64,000 nt of DNA from Corynespora cassiicola (taxonomy: Eukaryota; Ascomycota; Dothideomycetes; Pleosporales; Corynesporascaceae): NCBI GenBank assembly GCA_022059125.1, contig JAEUWY010000023.1, forward strand, positions 2,604,001 to 2,668,000. The letters are read 5' to 3'. This document shows positions 46,774-56,956 of the stretch, one piece after another. Positions within the stretch are counted from its first letter, which is position 1. Each line of letters opens with the position of its first letter. Position numbers and translations under genes: made by a program. A model generated the notes under the pieces. The model saw only the letters and a list, made by a program, of their open reading frames with translations. It was not told the DNA's origin and made no database searches.

Positions 46774-49700
46774 ATGTCCGACCCACAGCCAGACGCATAC
46801 GCATTGCTCGAGTCCTCGTTCCAAGCCGCGCCGCATCTGCGTGCCCACAAACCGCTCCCGCGTCGCGCGGACGACTCCCACAGCTTCCTCCCAGCTGCAG
46901 CGCCGCTGAAGGAGGCCGTGGCCTATCCGGACGATGATACAGACTCGCACATAAGCAGCCAGAATCCCACACCGCTTGCATCGCCGGCCGCCTTGAACGG
47001 CGCTGATTCCGGCCTGCCGCCGACTCCACCCTCCAACTCGCAGGACGAAATTCACTCGTCGAGCCCTCCGCCCCACGCCGACGGTGTCGTGGCGTCGTTG
47101 ACGACCAGAAAATCGTTGACGACCACCCCGATCAACCAGCGCAGTCCCCCGACGCCCGACCCGAGTCCGCCTCGAACCACCGAGTCAATGACCGTGCTCG
47201 ATCGTCCAATATTGTTTGCCTATCCCTCCTCGAGGGCTGAGTCGTTCACTACCGCGAGGGAAGACCCTTTTTCGTCGGATGGCGGTGATAGTCGGGCAAG
47301 CACGCCCCTGGGAAATAGGTTGAGCACCGTGGAGGAGGACAGGAGCTTGGGACTAGCTTTCGAGCGCGATGACAACGATATAACCCCCACGAACGGGGCA
47401 CCAGCCAAGGAAGTCGAAAGCTCACGTGCGGACGGCCAGGATCCCTTGATCAACAACACCGTACCTGACAGGTGGGATCCAAATTTAATGAAGAATGTCA
47501 CGGTCCGCAAGAAGCGCAACCCAAAACATTCTCCACAGAATAATCCCGATTCCAATGGCCCTGTATCCCCAGCAACCGGCTCACCGAGACGGCGTTCAAG
47601 CCTCCGCGAGCGCGTCGAAGCCAGCAAGAAAAGTCCGCAGACAAAATCTATCGAGACCTTTGCTCAGTCAATTGGTTGGCCAGCCGACCCTGAAAACAAA
47701 GAAGAGAAGGGAGAGCTGCAGCGCGACGCCGATACCAATTCCAACCGTCTTTCCACCTCTACAATGAATTCCGCCGTGGTAGAAGCTATGGTCATTGTAA
47801 CACCTCCGCAGAGGCGTCGCACCTTGCGTCACTCCGGGAAGAATCTGGCCTACAGGACGGAGAGTGGTTCGCCAATCAACGGCTCTCCCTCCTGTTCCCA
47901 TCGTAACTCGATGCAGTCTGAGGATATACCCCTACACAAGCTGGTCCACAAACGCGCTACCATCAGCGACCGAGGAAAGAGGATCAGTTCCGACTCGGCG
48001 ACTTTGGGCTACGATCGCTATTCTTCTCCCCTGTCAATTCGCAAGCGCGGAGAAGATACTGCTGCCATCACCCTGGCGCACCAGGAATCTGTGCGACGCA
48101 TCCTGCAGCCTGCAGCCGAGATCCTGAGCCGCTCGAATTCAGTGCGCAGTCCCAGCTCATCGGAGAGGGGGCACAAACGTGTAGCTTCCGCTCCATCGCC
48201 GGGACCGCAGCAGCGCTTTGAGACATCAACACCGAATAGCTTCAGGCGGAATACATCGGCACAGTCGCAGTCGCCGCTAGTCAGGTCGCCAGAAGAGACC
48301 CCAATGTCACCAAGGATACGCATGTTACGGGGGTCTGCTAAACGGTCGCAGAGCCCTGCCGGTATAGGCAAACCGGACTGTGGATCACCGGTGCATGTTC
48401 CCCAAGAGATCACTGAGAACCACACGATTCAAAAGCGTCCACCGCCGGCTATCATGGACAGGGTACGTGTGCTGCTGGCTGAGCGTGAAGCCAAAGTACA
48501 GACCGGAAATTCTGATCCCGTGGTTGAGGATCCTATGGAGCCTTCACGGCTGCGTACCAATTCAGGCGATTCGGTGCCTACGGTCCGCCGAGGGTCTGCA
48601 TCTACTCGTGGGCGCTCAGAGGAACGACGGCGGAGCTCTCACAGCCAGGACCGTACTTCCACTTCTCGAGATACACTTCAACGACCCAGCTTGGATAGGG
48701 TCCCAACAGAGGAAATACCTCGCCGGAGCCACGAATGGAGCGGCCTTCACCCTGACGACCATCGACGAGTCAGCTTCGATAGGTCCACCACCCGCACCGA
48801 AGAGCACGCCATGGCACGACATCTCTTTGCACAGACAACACCTTTTTCCCAGTTTTCAGATACCCCCATCGAGGTTAGCGAGGCCACCGCTGTTAGCATC
48901 TATCCTCACAACAACCATTCTCTTCTTGTCGTCCAGCAGGTATCTCGCGGTAGCACGCAATTCCCCGAACCGCGCCAGCTCGCTGGCGAGGCACCCCTTT
49001 CTCCCGAGTCACAGCTGTCGGATCCACCTCCAACGCCCCCATTTGTAGATGCCGTTGAGGGGCCGCTTGAGGCACAACCGCAGCCGCAGCTGCAGTCTGA
49101 ATCGCGACTCCAACCACAGCCTACACTCATAGTAGAGCCTTCTACGCCTCCCATGCAGATATCCCTCCCCGTCCCCGAAGCCGTCGACTCTCCGCTCAAG
49201 AATCCCCGCAAGCCCCCGGAACCACCCTCCTTCAAAATCATTCCTCCAACCCCTGCCGATGAGCTAGAGCGCCAACTTGTGCCGGGACCCCCCGGCCCTC
49301 CCAAGCGTTCTGACTCGCACCCTCAACGTCGCCTCTCCCTGGTCCAGCGCGCTCGCCGCTACTCAGACAACCTCATCACACCCCTACTCTCCCGCGCATC
49401 CATCTCACACAGACGCCATGCCAGCGAGTCGCACGCTGCCTCCGGCGGCCGGACGAGTCCCCGTATCCCGACCGTCAACGACGAGGATGGCAGCTTACAT
49501 CCATTCTGGCGGCCCCGAGGGTTCTGGGACGGGTTCGAGGACAGCGACTCCGAGAGCGAGGATGACGTGTTGCCTCAAGGCGGTGACACGAGCGATGTCG
49601 AGCCCGAACCCGAAAGCCCACCCAAGGTGCAAAGGAGGAAAGGGCCTGGTGGTCTGACGCGCAAGCTGACCAATGGATTTAAAGCCCCAACCGGGTTCCT

Positions 49701-50121
49701 GATAGGCAACTCCCTGGGTGTCGAGCGCTCCGGCACAAATCGCCGCACTCCCCGCATCACTCTCCCCTCCATGCAGCGCAATCGCTCCACCCCCAAGATC
49801 CTGATCCAGCCGCCGACTTTTGCGTCGATGAGGGGTGGACGCGTCGAAAAGAGGATCGCGCCGCCCACGCTAAGGAGCTCGAGCAGCTTTGAGAGGAGGA
49901 GGAGCTTTGAAGGGAAGAGAAGGAGTAAGTGGCGCAAGGGCCGCCAGATCCCGGGCTTAAAGGGCGTGCACGTGCAGTATATTGGATTGAGTGGGGTGAG
50001 GGAGAGGTTGCAGGAGCGCCGGGCGAGACATGTGGAGCGCGAGGCGGAGGTTAGGCGCGAGAGGTTGAGGAAGAGTATAGGTCCGAGGTATTATGTTGAC
50101 GTTGGGGGGAATGGGGTGTGA
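46774..50121 (+). CDS. Large disordered Ser/Arg/Pro-rich protein of unknown function
   Basis: Intronless frame of 1115 aa. Nearly all of it is low complexity and predicted disordered: Ser/Pro-rich with many RxxS sites suited to basophilic kinases (RRRSSLRERV, RRSSHSQDR, RRLSLVQRARRYSDNL). The more conserved-looking parts are the C-terminal third: PSFKIIPPTP near residue 820, LSLVQRARRYSDNLITPLLSR near 860, PFWRPRGFWDGFEDSDSE near 910 and a basic C-terminus with WRKGRQIPGLKGVHVQYIGL near 1065. I have seen similar C-terminal blocks in uncharacterised proteins of other filamentous fungi but know no function. The start at 46774 is preferred over the in-frame ATG at 46696 because the upstream 26 residues look untranslated; that is not certain. 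Confidence 0.75.
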   Translation: MSDPQPDAYALLESSFQAAPHLRAHKPLPRRADDSHSFLPAAAPLKEAVAYPDDDTDSHISSQNPTPLASPAALNGADSGLPPTPPSNSQDEIHSSSPPPHADGVVASLTTRKSLTTTPINQRSPPTPDPSPPRTTESMTVLDRPILFAYPSSRAESFTTAREDPFSSDGGDSRASTPLGNRLSTVEEDRSLGLAFERDDNDITPTNGAPAKEVESSRADGQDPLINNTVPDRWDPNLMKNVTVRKKRNPKHSPQNNPDSNGPVSPATGSPRRRSSLRERVEASKKSPQTKSIETFAQSIGWPADPENKEEKGELQRDADTNSNRLSTSTMNSAVVEAMVIVTPPQRRRTLRHSGKNLAYRTESGSPINGSPSCSHRNSMQSEDIPLHKLVHKRATISDRGKRISSDSATLGYDRYSSPLSIRKRGEDTAAITLAHQESVRRILQPAAEILSRSNSVRSPSSSERGHKRVASAPSPGPQQRFETSTPNSFRRNTSAQSQSPLVRSPEETPMSPRIRMLRGSAKRSQSPAGIGKPDCGSPVHVPQEITENHTIQKRPPPAIMDRVRVLLAEREAKVQTGNSDPVVEDPMEPSRLRTNSGDSVPTVRRGSASTRGRSEERRRSSHSQDRTSTSRDTLQRPSLDRVPTEEIPRRSHEWSGLHPDDHRRVSFDRSTTRTEEHAMARHLFAQTTPFSQFSDTPIEVSEATAVSIYPHNNHSLLVVQQVSRGSTQFPEPRQLAGEAPLSPESQLSDPPPTPPFVDAVEGPLEAQPQPQLQSESRLQPQPTLIVEPSTPPMQISLPVPEAVDSPLKNPRKPPEPPSFKIIPPTPADELERQLVPGPPGPPKRSDSHPQRRLSLVQRARRYSDNLITPLLSRASISHRRHASESHAASGGRTSPRIPTVNDEDGSLHPFWRPRGFWDGFEDSDSESEDDVLPQGGDTSDVEPEPESPPKVQRRKGPGGLTRKLTNGFKAPTGFLIGNSLGVERSGTNRRTPRITLPSMQRNRSTPKILIQPPTFASMRGGRVEKRIAPPTLRSSSSFERRRSFEGKRRSKWRKGRQIPGLKGVHVQYIGLSGVRERLQERRARHVEREAEVRRERLRKSIGPRYYVDVGGNGV

Positions 50122-51395
50122 TGTGTCTTGGGTCTTGAGTCAGGCTAAGACGTATACGCCCAGTGGTGATGGTACTGATTTTCTTGCCGTTTCTGGTGGT
50201 AATGATGGACCAAGGGGTGGTTTGATGGTAGGGTCTTTTCTTTTGCTGCGACGTCTCGAAATATCCTGATGACGACATTTTCATTTTCCTTTTCTCTTGC
50301 TTTTTTTCTCTGGCAAAAATACGCTTTCTCGTTGGGTCGGGTTAGGTTGGTATTGGTGCTCCGGTGTTGGTGCTGGATGGATGCAATCCGATGAGTGCGA
50401 TATGATACACGACCGTCATGAACGCTTTACGACTACGCGAGTTACATCCCCATTTCCTCCGTTTCTTTCCTTCTTTTGTTTCAGGATTTGTGGAAAGGGG
50501 TTGAACGGTACATAATTTTATGAGGAGCCGAGCGGCAGGGTTGTAATTTGTGTACTATTATAGAGGAGGATTAAACGGGTGGGATGTTCATGAATGGACG
50601 ATTGATGATTAGAATTTCCTTCCAAGTGCATGTGATGTGCAGTGATGTGCCATGTGGTGGTTTTGCTGTGAGGGTATCTAGTACCTCAAGTAAATAAAAT
50701 TTGCACACATATACACGAAATGATATTCAAGCATTAGGAACCCTTTCAATTGTTTTTTAAGATATATTACTTGGATATGAGAATCTTTATCTTGTGAATA
50801 GTTAGCTGCTTTTCATGGGGCCTTCATGCAAGTGAGTTGGTTTTAGTGGTGAGACCAAGTCGCGAGAAGCAAAGGAGTTGCATTGCGTGAAGGGGCGAGC
50901 GATGGCATTGGACTGCAAAGAAGAACAAAAATCTCAACAGGATTTGATGTTCAGTTTTTTTTATGAGCACTCATGGACCTATGGAGTCCAAAAGCACAAT
51001 TGCATGATTTGATCGTTGATAAAATTTTGTGTCAGATAAGTCGGCTAGAACATGGAACACAAGGACATGCGCTGTTTGAATGGCATCTGAGACCTCCAAA
51101 GAAGAGAAGCAGCACGTTGCTCGTACATTTAAGCATGAGCAAAGAGTGAGACTGTGAGTAAATACTAAACAAAATCTACTTGTCTCTCTTTTCTGTTCTA
51201 TTATATCAATTTCAACCTGTCTATTGCCTAGCGAAACCTGGAGGGGAATGTATAGGTTTTAAAAAAGCTTACGGAATAAATACACGCGGCGTTTCAAGCT
51301 TTCACATAGCGTTGAGAGCATGGAATGAAGTACATAAGAGAAACACGATGTCAATTGATGATGTATCGAAATTTTGACCTGATGAAGTCCCATTT
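50122..51395. other. Intergenic, boundary to AT-rich DNA
   Basis: 3'-3' gap. Base composition turns AT-rich near 50.5 kb and stays so to the window end. No gene seen. Confidence 0.55.
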
Positions 51396-52642
51396 TCACT
51401 CCTGGACCATCAATTCATCCTCCGCTTCGACCGCTCTTTCCTTGGGTGGGCGAAACCCGCAATAACGACAAGTATCTGGATATCCAGCCCAGGGCGAGTT
51501 TGGAACAGGAACACCGCCACTGGCAGTCCATTTATTGACGGCCTGTGGGTTCTGACGAGCTCTAGGGTTAACGCCGACGTCAATAGTGGCATATAATCCG
51601 TCTTCGATCTTGCTTCCAATTAGGGAGATCTTCATGACTGGATCATCGCCGCCTTGCTTTCCCATGTTGAAAAGTGGGTCTTGAGCGTTCTTGGTAACAG
51701 CTTGGGTGTTGGTGTTGTATGGAGCGGTCTTCTCCACTCGATCCATGAAGCTCTGATCGATGTAAAATTGGCCGACGTGGGAAATAGTTCCGCCCTGAAT
51801 GGTGTTATTGGGCAAGAGGGTTGCGCCGTGATGAATGATAGCTTTAACAGAGTTATTAGCTTACCAATGAACTGAATGAATGGACTTTGCAACATACTAT
51901 GAAGATGGTTCGTTCGTCCAACATAGTGTCCAGGAATGACGGTTATGAAAGTGGCAGTCCCATTCTTTCCCGTCGGCTGAAGACCGCGAAGAGCATTAGT
52001 TTTAATAGCACTGGCTGAGCCATCTCCGTTGCCTCGTGCCTGCACGCCAGTGTATACGCCCTGTTTGTATGAGTTTCAAAGTAGGAAAATACTTTATATA
52101 TACTTACAGTAGAATTGCTACCCCAAAGCTCAACATATGCATTCGTCACAGGCTGACAATTACTTGTGTCGATCACATTTATATCCAGATGGGTGATGGC
52201 ACCTTTCTCTTCTGTGAGTAAGTCTTGACGTATAAGTTCACCAGTGACCCCTGGTGCATGTCAGCGTGAGCTCCAATGTTTTCAGAGTAAACTAACAATA
52301 AGGTCCCTCAGTAGCCTCAGGATCGAGAGTACAGGCAGCATCTACACCATATTCATCTTCAGCTTCCGCCGGATCTCGCCGGATTAGCCCTTCAGGCTTA
52401 GCAAAACCGGCCTCAACTCGCAACTCGTGAAGTCGTGCTTCACGTCTCAGATGCTGCTCTCTGACCCAACCGCTTGCGACAAGATCATTCTTGCAGTATT
52501 CAACAGTGCGTCTGTGTGGATGATCCAGGTGAGATTGCCTTCTCAAGATCTCCTTGTTGGTATTTCCTCCAGGATGAGCGATCGCTCCATTTGCTAAAAA
52601 GAAAATGATCACTGTTTGGAAAAAGTAGACCATGGTGGGCAT
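51396..52642 (-). CDS. Secreted intradiol ring-cleavage dioxygenase-like protein
   Basis: Four exons, 52642-52297, 52250-52108, 52060-51898 and 51841-51396, give 365 aa. Signal peptide from MVYFFQTVIIFFLANGAIA, then a helical region and the intradiol dioxygenase domain from about residue 100. Family marks are ACTLDPEATEGPYW, HLDINVIDTSNCQPVTNAYVELW and TVIPGHYVGRTNHLHT. In this fold the non-haem Fe(III) is held by two Tyr and two His; the Tyr of GHY and the two His of NHLH fit the second half of that set. Extracellular members occur widely in fungi and are thought to act on catechol-type aromatic compounds; substrate unknown. A second ATG at 52633 would give an equally good signal peptide. 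Introns all GT/AG and in phase. Confidence 0.88.
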
Positions 52643-54042
52643 GATTCGAAAAACTGCCCAAGCTGTTGAAAGTAGAGGACTGAGAAATTTGCGGACTAGT
52701 TTTTCATCCCCCTTTATACTATTTTCGTTCATATTGTGCCTTGTTGTGTGATATTGGGGTCCTTGAAATGATGTGACTGTGAGCTGCGCCTGCCCCTTGC
52801 TCACGGGTTGCTGTCATTTTTCATCTTGGGACATATACCCTGACAAGTACCTACAAATGAGAAAAAGAATTACCTTTATTTTGATAGGCTACGGTAGATA
52901 CAGCCAAGAAGTAAGTGCCGTTTGGAAATTGGCTTTGATTGCTTGCTAGCATCATGCGGTAGCTTGGCAGCGGGGTGCAGCCTTTTTGTCTGGGCAGGGG
53001 ATGCCGCTGTTTTGCGGGAATATTGCATGGGTAAATACTATTCTAGACAACCAAGCCAGTGTACAATATTTGGATCATTAGCCGGCGCTATGCAAATGCA
53101 GATTCGGTAGTTGGGGATACAGAGGGGAAGCATTGGAGAAAAGAAGACCCCAACTAGATTGGACAGCCTCACAAATCTCCAATACTCTCTTCAAATGATC
53201 CGAAATAATACATTATCAGTAAGATAATATACAAAGGCTAACTGTTGCATGTTCTACACGGGGCCAGATAATTGGGGCTATAAAACTGCTCACTGGGTCG
53301 CGAAAGATTGCGGCACGGATATGGCAGTATCAAGTGAATTGGATGGCCCATTATTACCAGATTCGACTGCATAAACCTTTGTTTCTCGATTTCATCAGGT
53401 TCCTACCAGTTGCAAATATCCTGGAGGAGATGCCACATGTCATAAGCGCCTTTTGTGACACGCCGGGTTGCCCAAATGAGATTGTAGCATGGAAAATATT
53501 CCTTGATCCTCGAAAAATGAATAAAAGTTTACTGAGGTCGTGTTGGTAGAGGCCTGGACGGTGAGGGGAGACGTCGCACAGAGTTCCGGCACTTTTACCC
53601 CACAATCCCGAGGATCTTAACCGAATGCGAGATTCAAATTATGTGCGACCGTGATCGTTCTCTTAGATCGGAGTTGTCTTTTATTAAATCGTGTGACCAT
53701 ATTGGCTGCGTAGTTGATTAGAGTGAGGAGGCTCTTTATAGTGCGGCAAGGTCACCAAGAAGTGCTTGCGTGTTTGAAGCAGCGAGAGCCGCGTGATTAC
53801 CATAACGCATCTGAATAGTCGCCAGCCAGAAGCGTTTTCTATTAGAATGTAAAGCATAAAAAAGGGAAAAATTTCTAGAGAATATATAGCATCAAGAGTA
53901 GCGTAATTACAGAAATGCGTTGCGATTAAGGTATACATAAAAGATTAACTAGAAGTTGTGAGGCCTCGCGGATGCATCAAGCTTTAATCTTTTCATGGAT
54001 TGAAACCTAAAATACGTTTAACTAACCTAGATGTATTTTAAG
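52643..54042. other. AT-rich intergenic region
   Basis: Promoter of the dioxygenase-like gene, then gene-free DNA up to the transposon. Short frames near 52922-53110 and 53334-53605 have no motif. Confidence 0.5.
52711..52718 (-). promoter_or_regulatory. TATA box of the dioxygenase-like gene
   Basis: TATAAAGG on the minus strand, 69 nt upstream of the start codon. Confidence 0.5.
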
Positions 54043-54044
54043 TA

Positions 54045-54107
54045 ACGTAAACCACAAGCGAGCGGGCCACACAAGCGAGCGGGCCACCCCCTGACTGCCC
54101 CAACGCG
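54045..54107 (+). repeat. Left terminal inverted repeat
   Basis: 63 bp beginning ACGTAAACC, identical in reverse complement to 55833-55895. It contains an internal direct duplication of CACAAGCGAGCGGGCCAC-like units, 18 bp apart. Confidence 0.95.
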
Positions 54108-54177
54108 TGCGCAACCACCTACTCAACCACCTTAAAAGAATACTATAATAACTTGATACAAGGAGTAACTACGGTAG

Positions 54178-55815
54178 TTATACTGTTGTTTTGCACGTAC
54201 GAGAATTGTGTCCTTGCTCTCTGCAGCGCGTGCAGCGCGCTTTTGACTGCCGGCTGCCACCAAGGCGAGCCACCTCCTCACGCCTCTCCTCGTTCAATTG
54301 CTCCTCAACGTCCTTTTGAGCCACAATTTCAGCCCCTTCAGCCTTTGTCAAGGTCCCTTCACGCTGGATCCGCTTCCTTTTTCGCTTTGTACGCTGCGTG
54401 GCGGCCTCATTAGCCTTCTCAAGGTCCTTGACCCGCGTACGAAGCAATGCAACTTCATGGGTCAGCATTGCAGCACCTTTGTTGAACTGAGCAAGAGCTT
54501 CAATAATTGAGGCTGGTGATGAGCTTTTATGTCTTCTGATTCTGTTTCGAATCAACGTTGACTGAGCCTCTAGCTCGTATGCGTTGCTCGGTGTTCTGGC
54601 CTCCCATAGAGTAGCTTCAGGGAGGGCTGGTGTAGGTGTGCGTAGCTTCACGTTAAGCTTTGAGAGCACTGCCTCTGGGTTGTATGGGACTACTCCGGCC
54701 CCTCGGAAGCTTGCGCGTATATTGGCTTCAGTAAAGGATTGTTCAAAGGCCTTCCTGAAGGCTGGCAGAAAGGTGATTTTGTCGATATGATTGATGTGAT
54801 TGCGTGCCAAGCCAGAGATCTCATTACCGTACGCCCGCTTCAAGGGCGAGAAGCACCCTACATCAAGGGGCTGGAGGAGGTGTGACGAATGAGGGGGCAT
54901 GCAGAGAGTAATGATCTTGCTCGCCTTGCAGAGGTCCTGGAAGGCCAGAGAGTTATGGCTTTCATGGCCGTCAATGATAAGCAGTCGGTACGTCCCCACC
55001 GTACGGCTCTGCGTATAGGTGTTGAAATGCTTCAGCCAACGTACACCTAGCTCATTTGTCGTCCAGCCTGTCTCGCTGAGCGATATGCACCAGCTAGGTG
55101 GGATATCGTCGGCCTCGTACTATGCAGAGAGGTGGTGCTTGCCCGCAAAGATGATAAAGGGAGGGATTGCCCAGCCGCACGCGTTGATCCCCTGAATCAC
55201 CGTAACCCACTCACGATTGCCCGGCTGGGTGCCCTTTGGCCGATTTCGCCTCTCTGAGGCTATAACCACTGATTGAGCCAAGATCACGCCCATTATGAAG
55301 CCTGTCTCGTCGAAGTTGTACGTGTCTTCATCAACGATGCCGTACCTCTCCTTTGTACGATGCAGCAACTCGAACTAAGGGCTGATAACCTCAGGATCCT
55401 CGCAAAGGACGCGCTGGCGATCCTGCTGGCGGGTTAATCGAACTCGGAGGTCTGGCTGACGCTTGACAAAGTTGCTAGGCCAGTTGATGCCAACATGGCC
55501 CGCCTCTCGCGCAGTAAGTAATTAATCAGCCATATTGCGTACAGCACTCAGTGTGGGCGCGAATCCTCGTGAATCTAGCTTAAGGATGTGAGCAACAATC
55601 ACGTCCTCTTCAAGCTTGGTCAGCCGCTTTGAGTTGGGCTGGCAATCGCGTCGCGCAGGTCGTCCAGCGCGTCGATAACCTATTGTTGTACGAGGGATGC
55701 TGTACGCAGCAGCAGCGTGTCGCGCACTTTGAACTGAGTTATTTTTAATAGCGGAGAGAGCAAGAATTACGGATCTTTCGTTGCTTGATGATTGAGACAG
55801 TTTTGATGAAGGCAT
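54178..55815 (-). pseudogene. Fot1/pogo-type transposase with three nonsense codons
   Basis: A single frame of 545 codons from ATG 55815 to the stop at 54178, close to the usual Fot1 transposase size. It holds an N-terminal helix-turn-helix part (residues about 15-75) and a CENP-B-like second helix part, the DDE catalytic core with FDETGF and DGHESH for the first two Asp and PLDVG for the third, a basic region and a C-terminal zinc knuckle CTRCREQGHNSRTC. The frame is interrupted by TAA at 55522-55524, TAG at 55375-55377 and TAG at 55120-55122. There are no frameshifts. All three stops can be explained by one C-to-T change in a Gln codon (CAA or CAG) in a CpA context, the RIP signature. Inactive copy. 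Confidence 0.93.
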
Positions 55816-55832
55816 TGTAGGTGTAGGTGATG

Positions 55833-55895
55833 CGCGTTGGGGCAGTCAGGGGGTGGCCCGCTCGCTTGTGTGGCCCGCTCGCTTGTGGTTTACGT
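55833..55895 (-). repeat. Right terminal inverted repeat
   Basis: 63 bp, perfect inverted copy of 54045-54107, ending at a TA dinucleotide. Confidence 0.95.
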
Positions 55896-55897
55896 TA

Positions 55898-56508
55898 TAC
55901 AAAATATAGAACTTAAGATCGTATTACCTCGAGATGCGTAGAATTTTCTCTCTTTTGTACATTATCTGTCCGCTAGCAAAAAACATGTGGCTTTATCCAT
56001 AATGGTAGTAGATATGCTGAGAAATTAGATACTAAAGATGCTACAAATCGTTGCATGAGGTTTCATACGCATCTTCCGGGGATTATGTGTCGATAAAAGA
56101 GTACAGCAGATTGTTATTTCAATGAAAAATAAAGAGCCTCTATTTGCATCTTAGATAAATTTGAAAGTCATTTAAAAAGTTACTAGCTCGGAAATTCGAA
56201 TAATTAATCTTTTCTAATCTCAATAAGAAGAGAACTGTATGATTTCCTGGCTATCTTATTATTTTCGAAGACACGACACGATTGTGGGGCATTTATGGTA
56301 GAATTCCTGCATTTAAGTATAGCCAGACGCCAATATTCGTTTCCTTTAACATCTTTAGGAAATCCTAGAGTCTTTCAAACAAAACTAAATGCACATAATG
56401 AACCTATAGCATCGTCCAAAGTTCAACCCGAGCATACGATAAATCACAACACATATGCGACACTTGGTTGCAGAAGTGAAAAGACGCAAACATAGTTCAT
56501 AGTGCCAA
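55898..56508. other. AT-rich gene-free DNA
   Basis: Between the transposon and the small secreted protein. Nothing coding seen. Confidence 0.55.
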
Positions 56509-56956
56509 CTATGGGCATTGGCTAATACCACCTAATTTTGCGTTAGATTCGATGTTACATAGTCGTTGGCACACAACTTACTCTCGCAGGAAGGATAGCT
56601 GCCAGCAGAAAGAGTGTCGCGCGCACTAACCCAACAGCCCCAGCCCGGAACCCAATCCCATGTCCTGTCATGTATGAGCCTTTGAACCTGGCAGTGTACA
56701 GATCGTCTTACCTTCCACCAACTACTTTGATACAGTTGACTCCAAAGCGATCAGAGGTACTGATATCTCTAATGTGCCTTCCTGCATCTACACCAGGGAG
56801 AGATCGACAATCCACACCGTTCGTACCAACCTTGCACCAATTGTCTGCACGAGCTTCGAGGCCAGTCGAGGCCGCATCCGGATTTGGCATGGGTGTAGCA
56901 TGAACCTCCATGGTAGCAAAAGCTACAAGGAAAGTAATTGTAAATTGAAATTTCAT
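56509..56956 (-). CDS. Small secreted six-cysteine protein, SH3b-like, effector candidate
   Basis: Three exons, 56956-56712, 56664-56582 and 56531-56509, with two canonical introns (GTAAGA...ACAG, 47 nt; GTAAGT with CTAAC branch and TTAG, 50 nt) give 116 aa. Signal peptide at 1-20 (MKFQFTITFLVAFATMEVHA). The mature chain has exactly six cysteines: 41, 50, 75, 92, 108 and 115, the last two supplied only by the spliced exons. The order DCRSLPG, SDRFGVNC, WDWVPGWGCWVSA resembles the strands of a bacterial-type SH3 domain (LNVRSGPG ... GWV), so I infer that fold with three disulfides. Size, cysteines, secretion and the transposon neighbourhood fit a host- or microbe-directed effector; this is inference. 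No known effector family recognised. Confidence 0.75.

Larger units (their letters stand above)
54045..55895 (-). mobile_element. Fot1/pogo-type DNA transposon, complete ends
   Basis: 1851-bp element of the Tc1-mariner superfamily. Both ends carry identical 63-bp terminal inverted repeats, flanked by a TA duplication (54043-54044 and 55896-55897), the target of this superfamily. Length and single transposase frame on the minus strand fit the Fot1 group, although Fot1-type TIRs are usually shorter. Located in AT-rich DNA between the dioxygenase-like gene and the six-cysteine secreted protein. The transposase is broken by three nonsense codons, so the copy is not autonomous. Confidence 0.95.
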
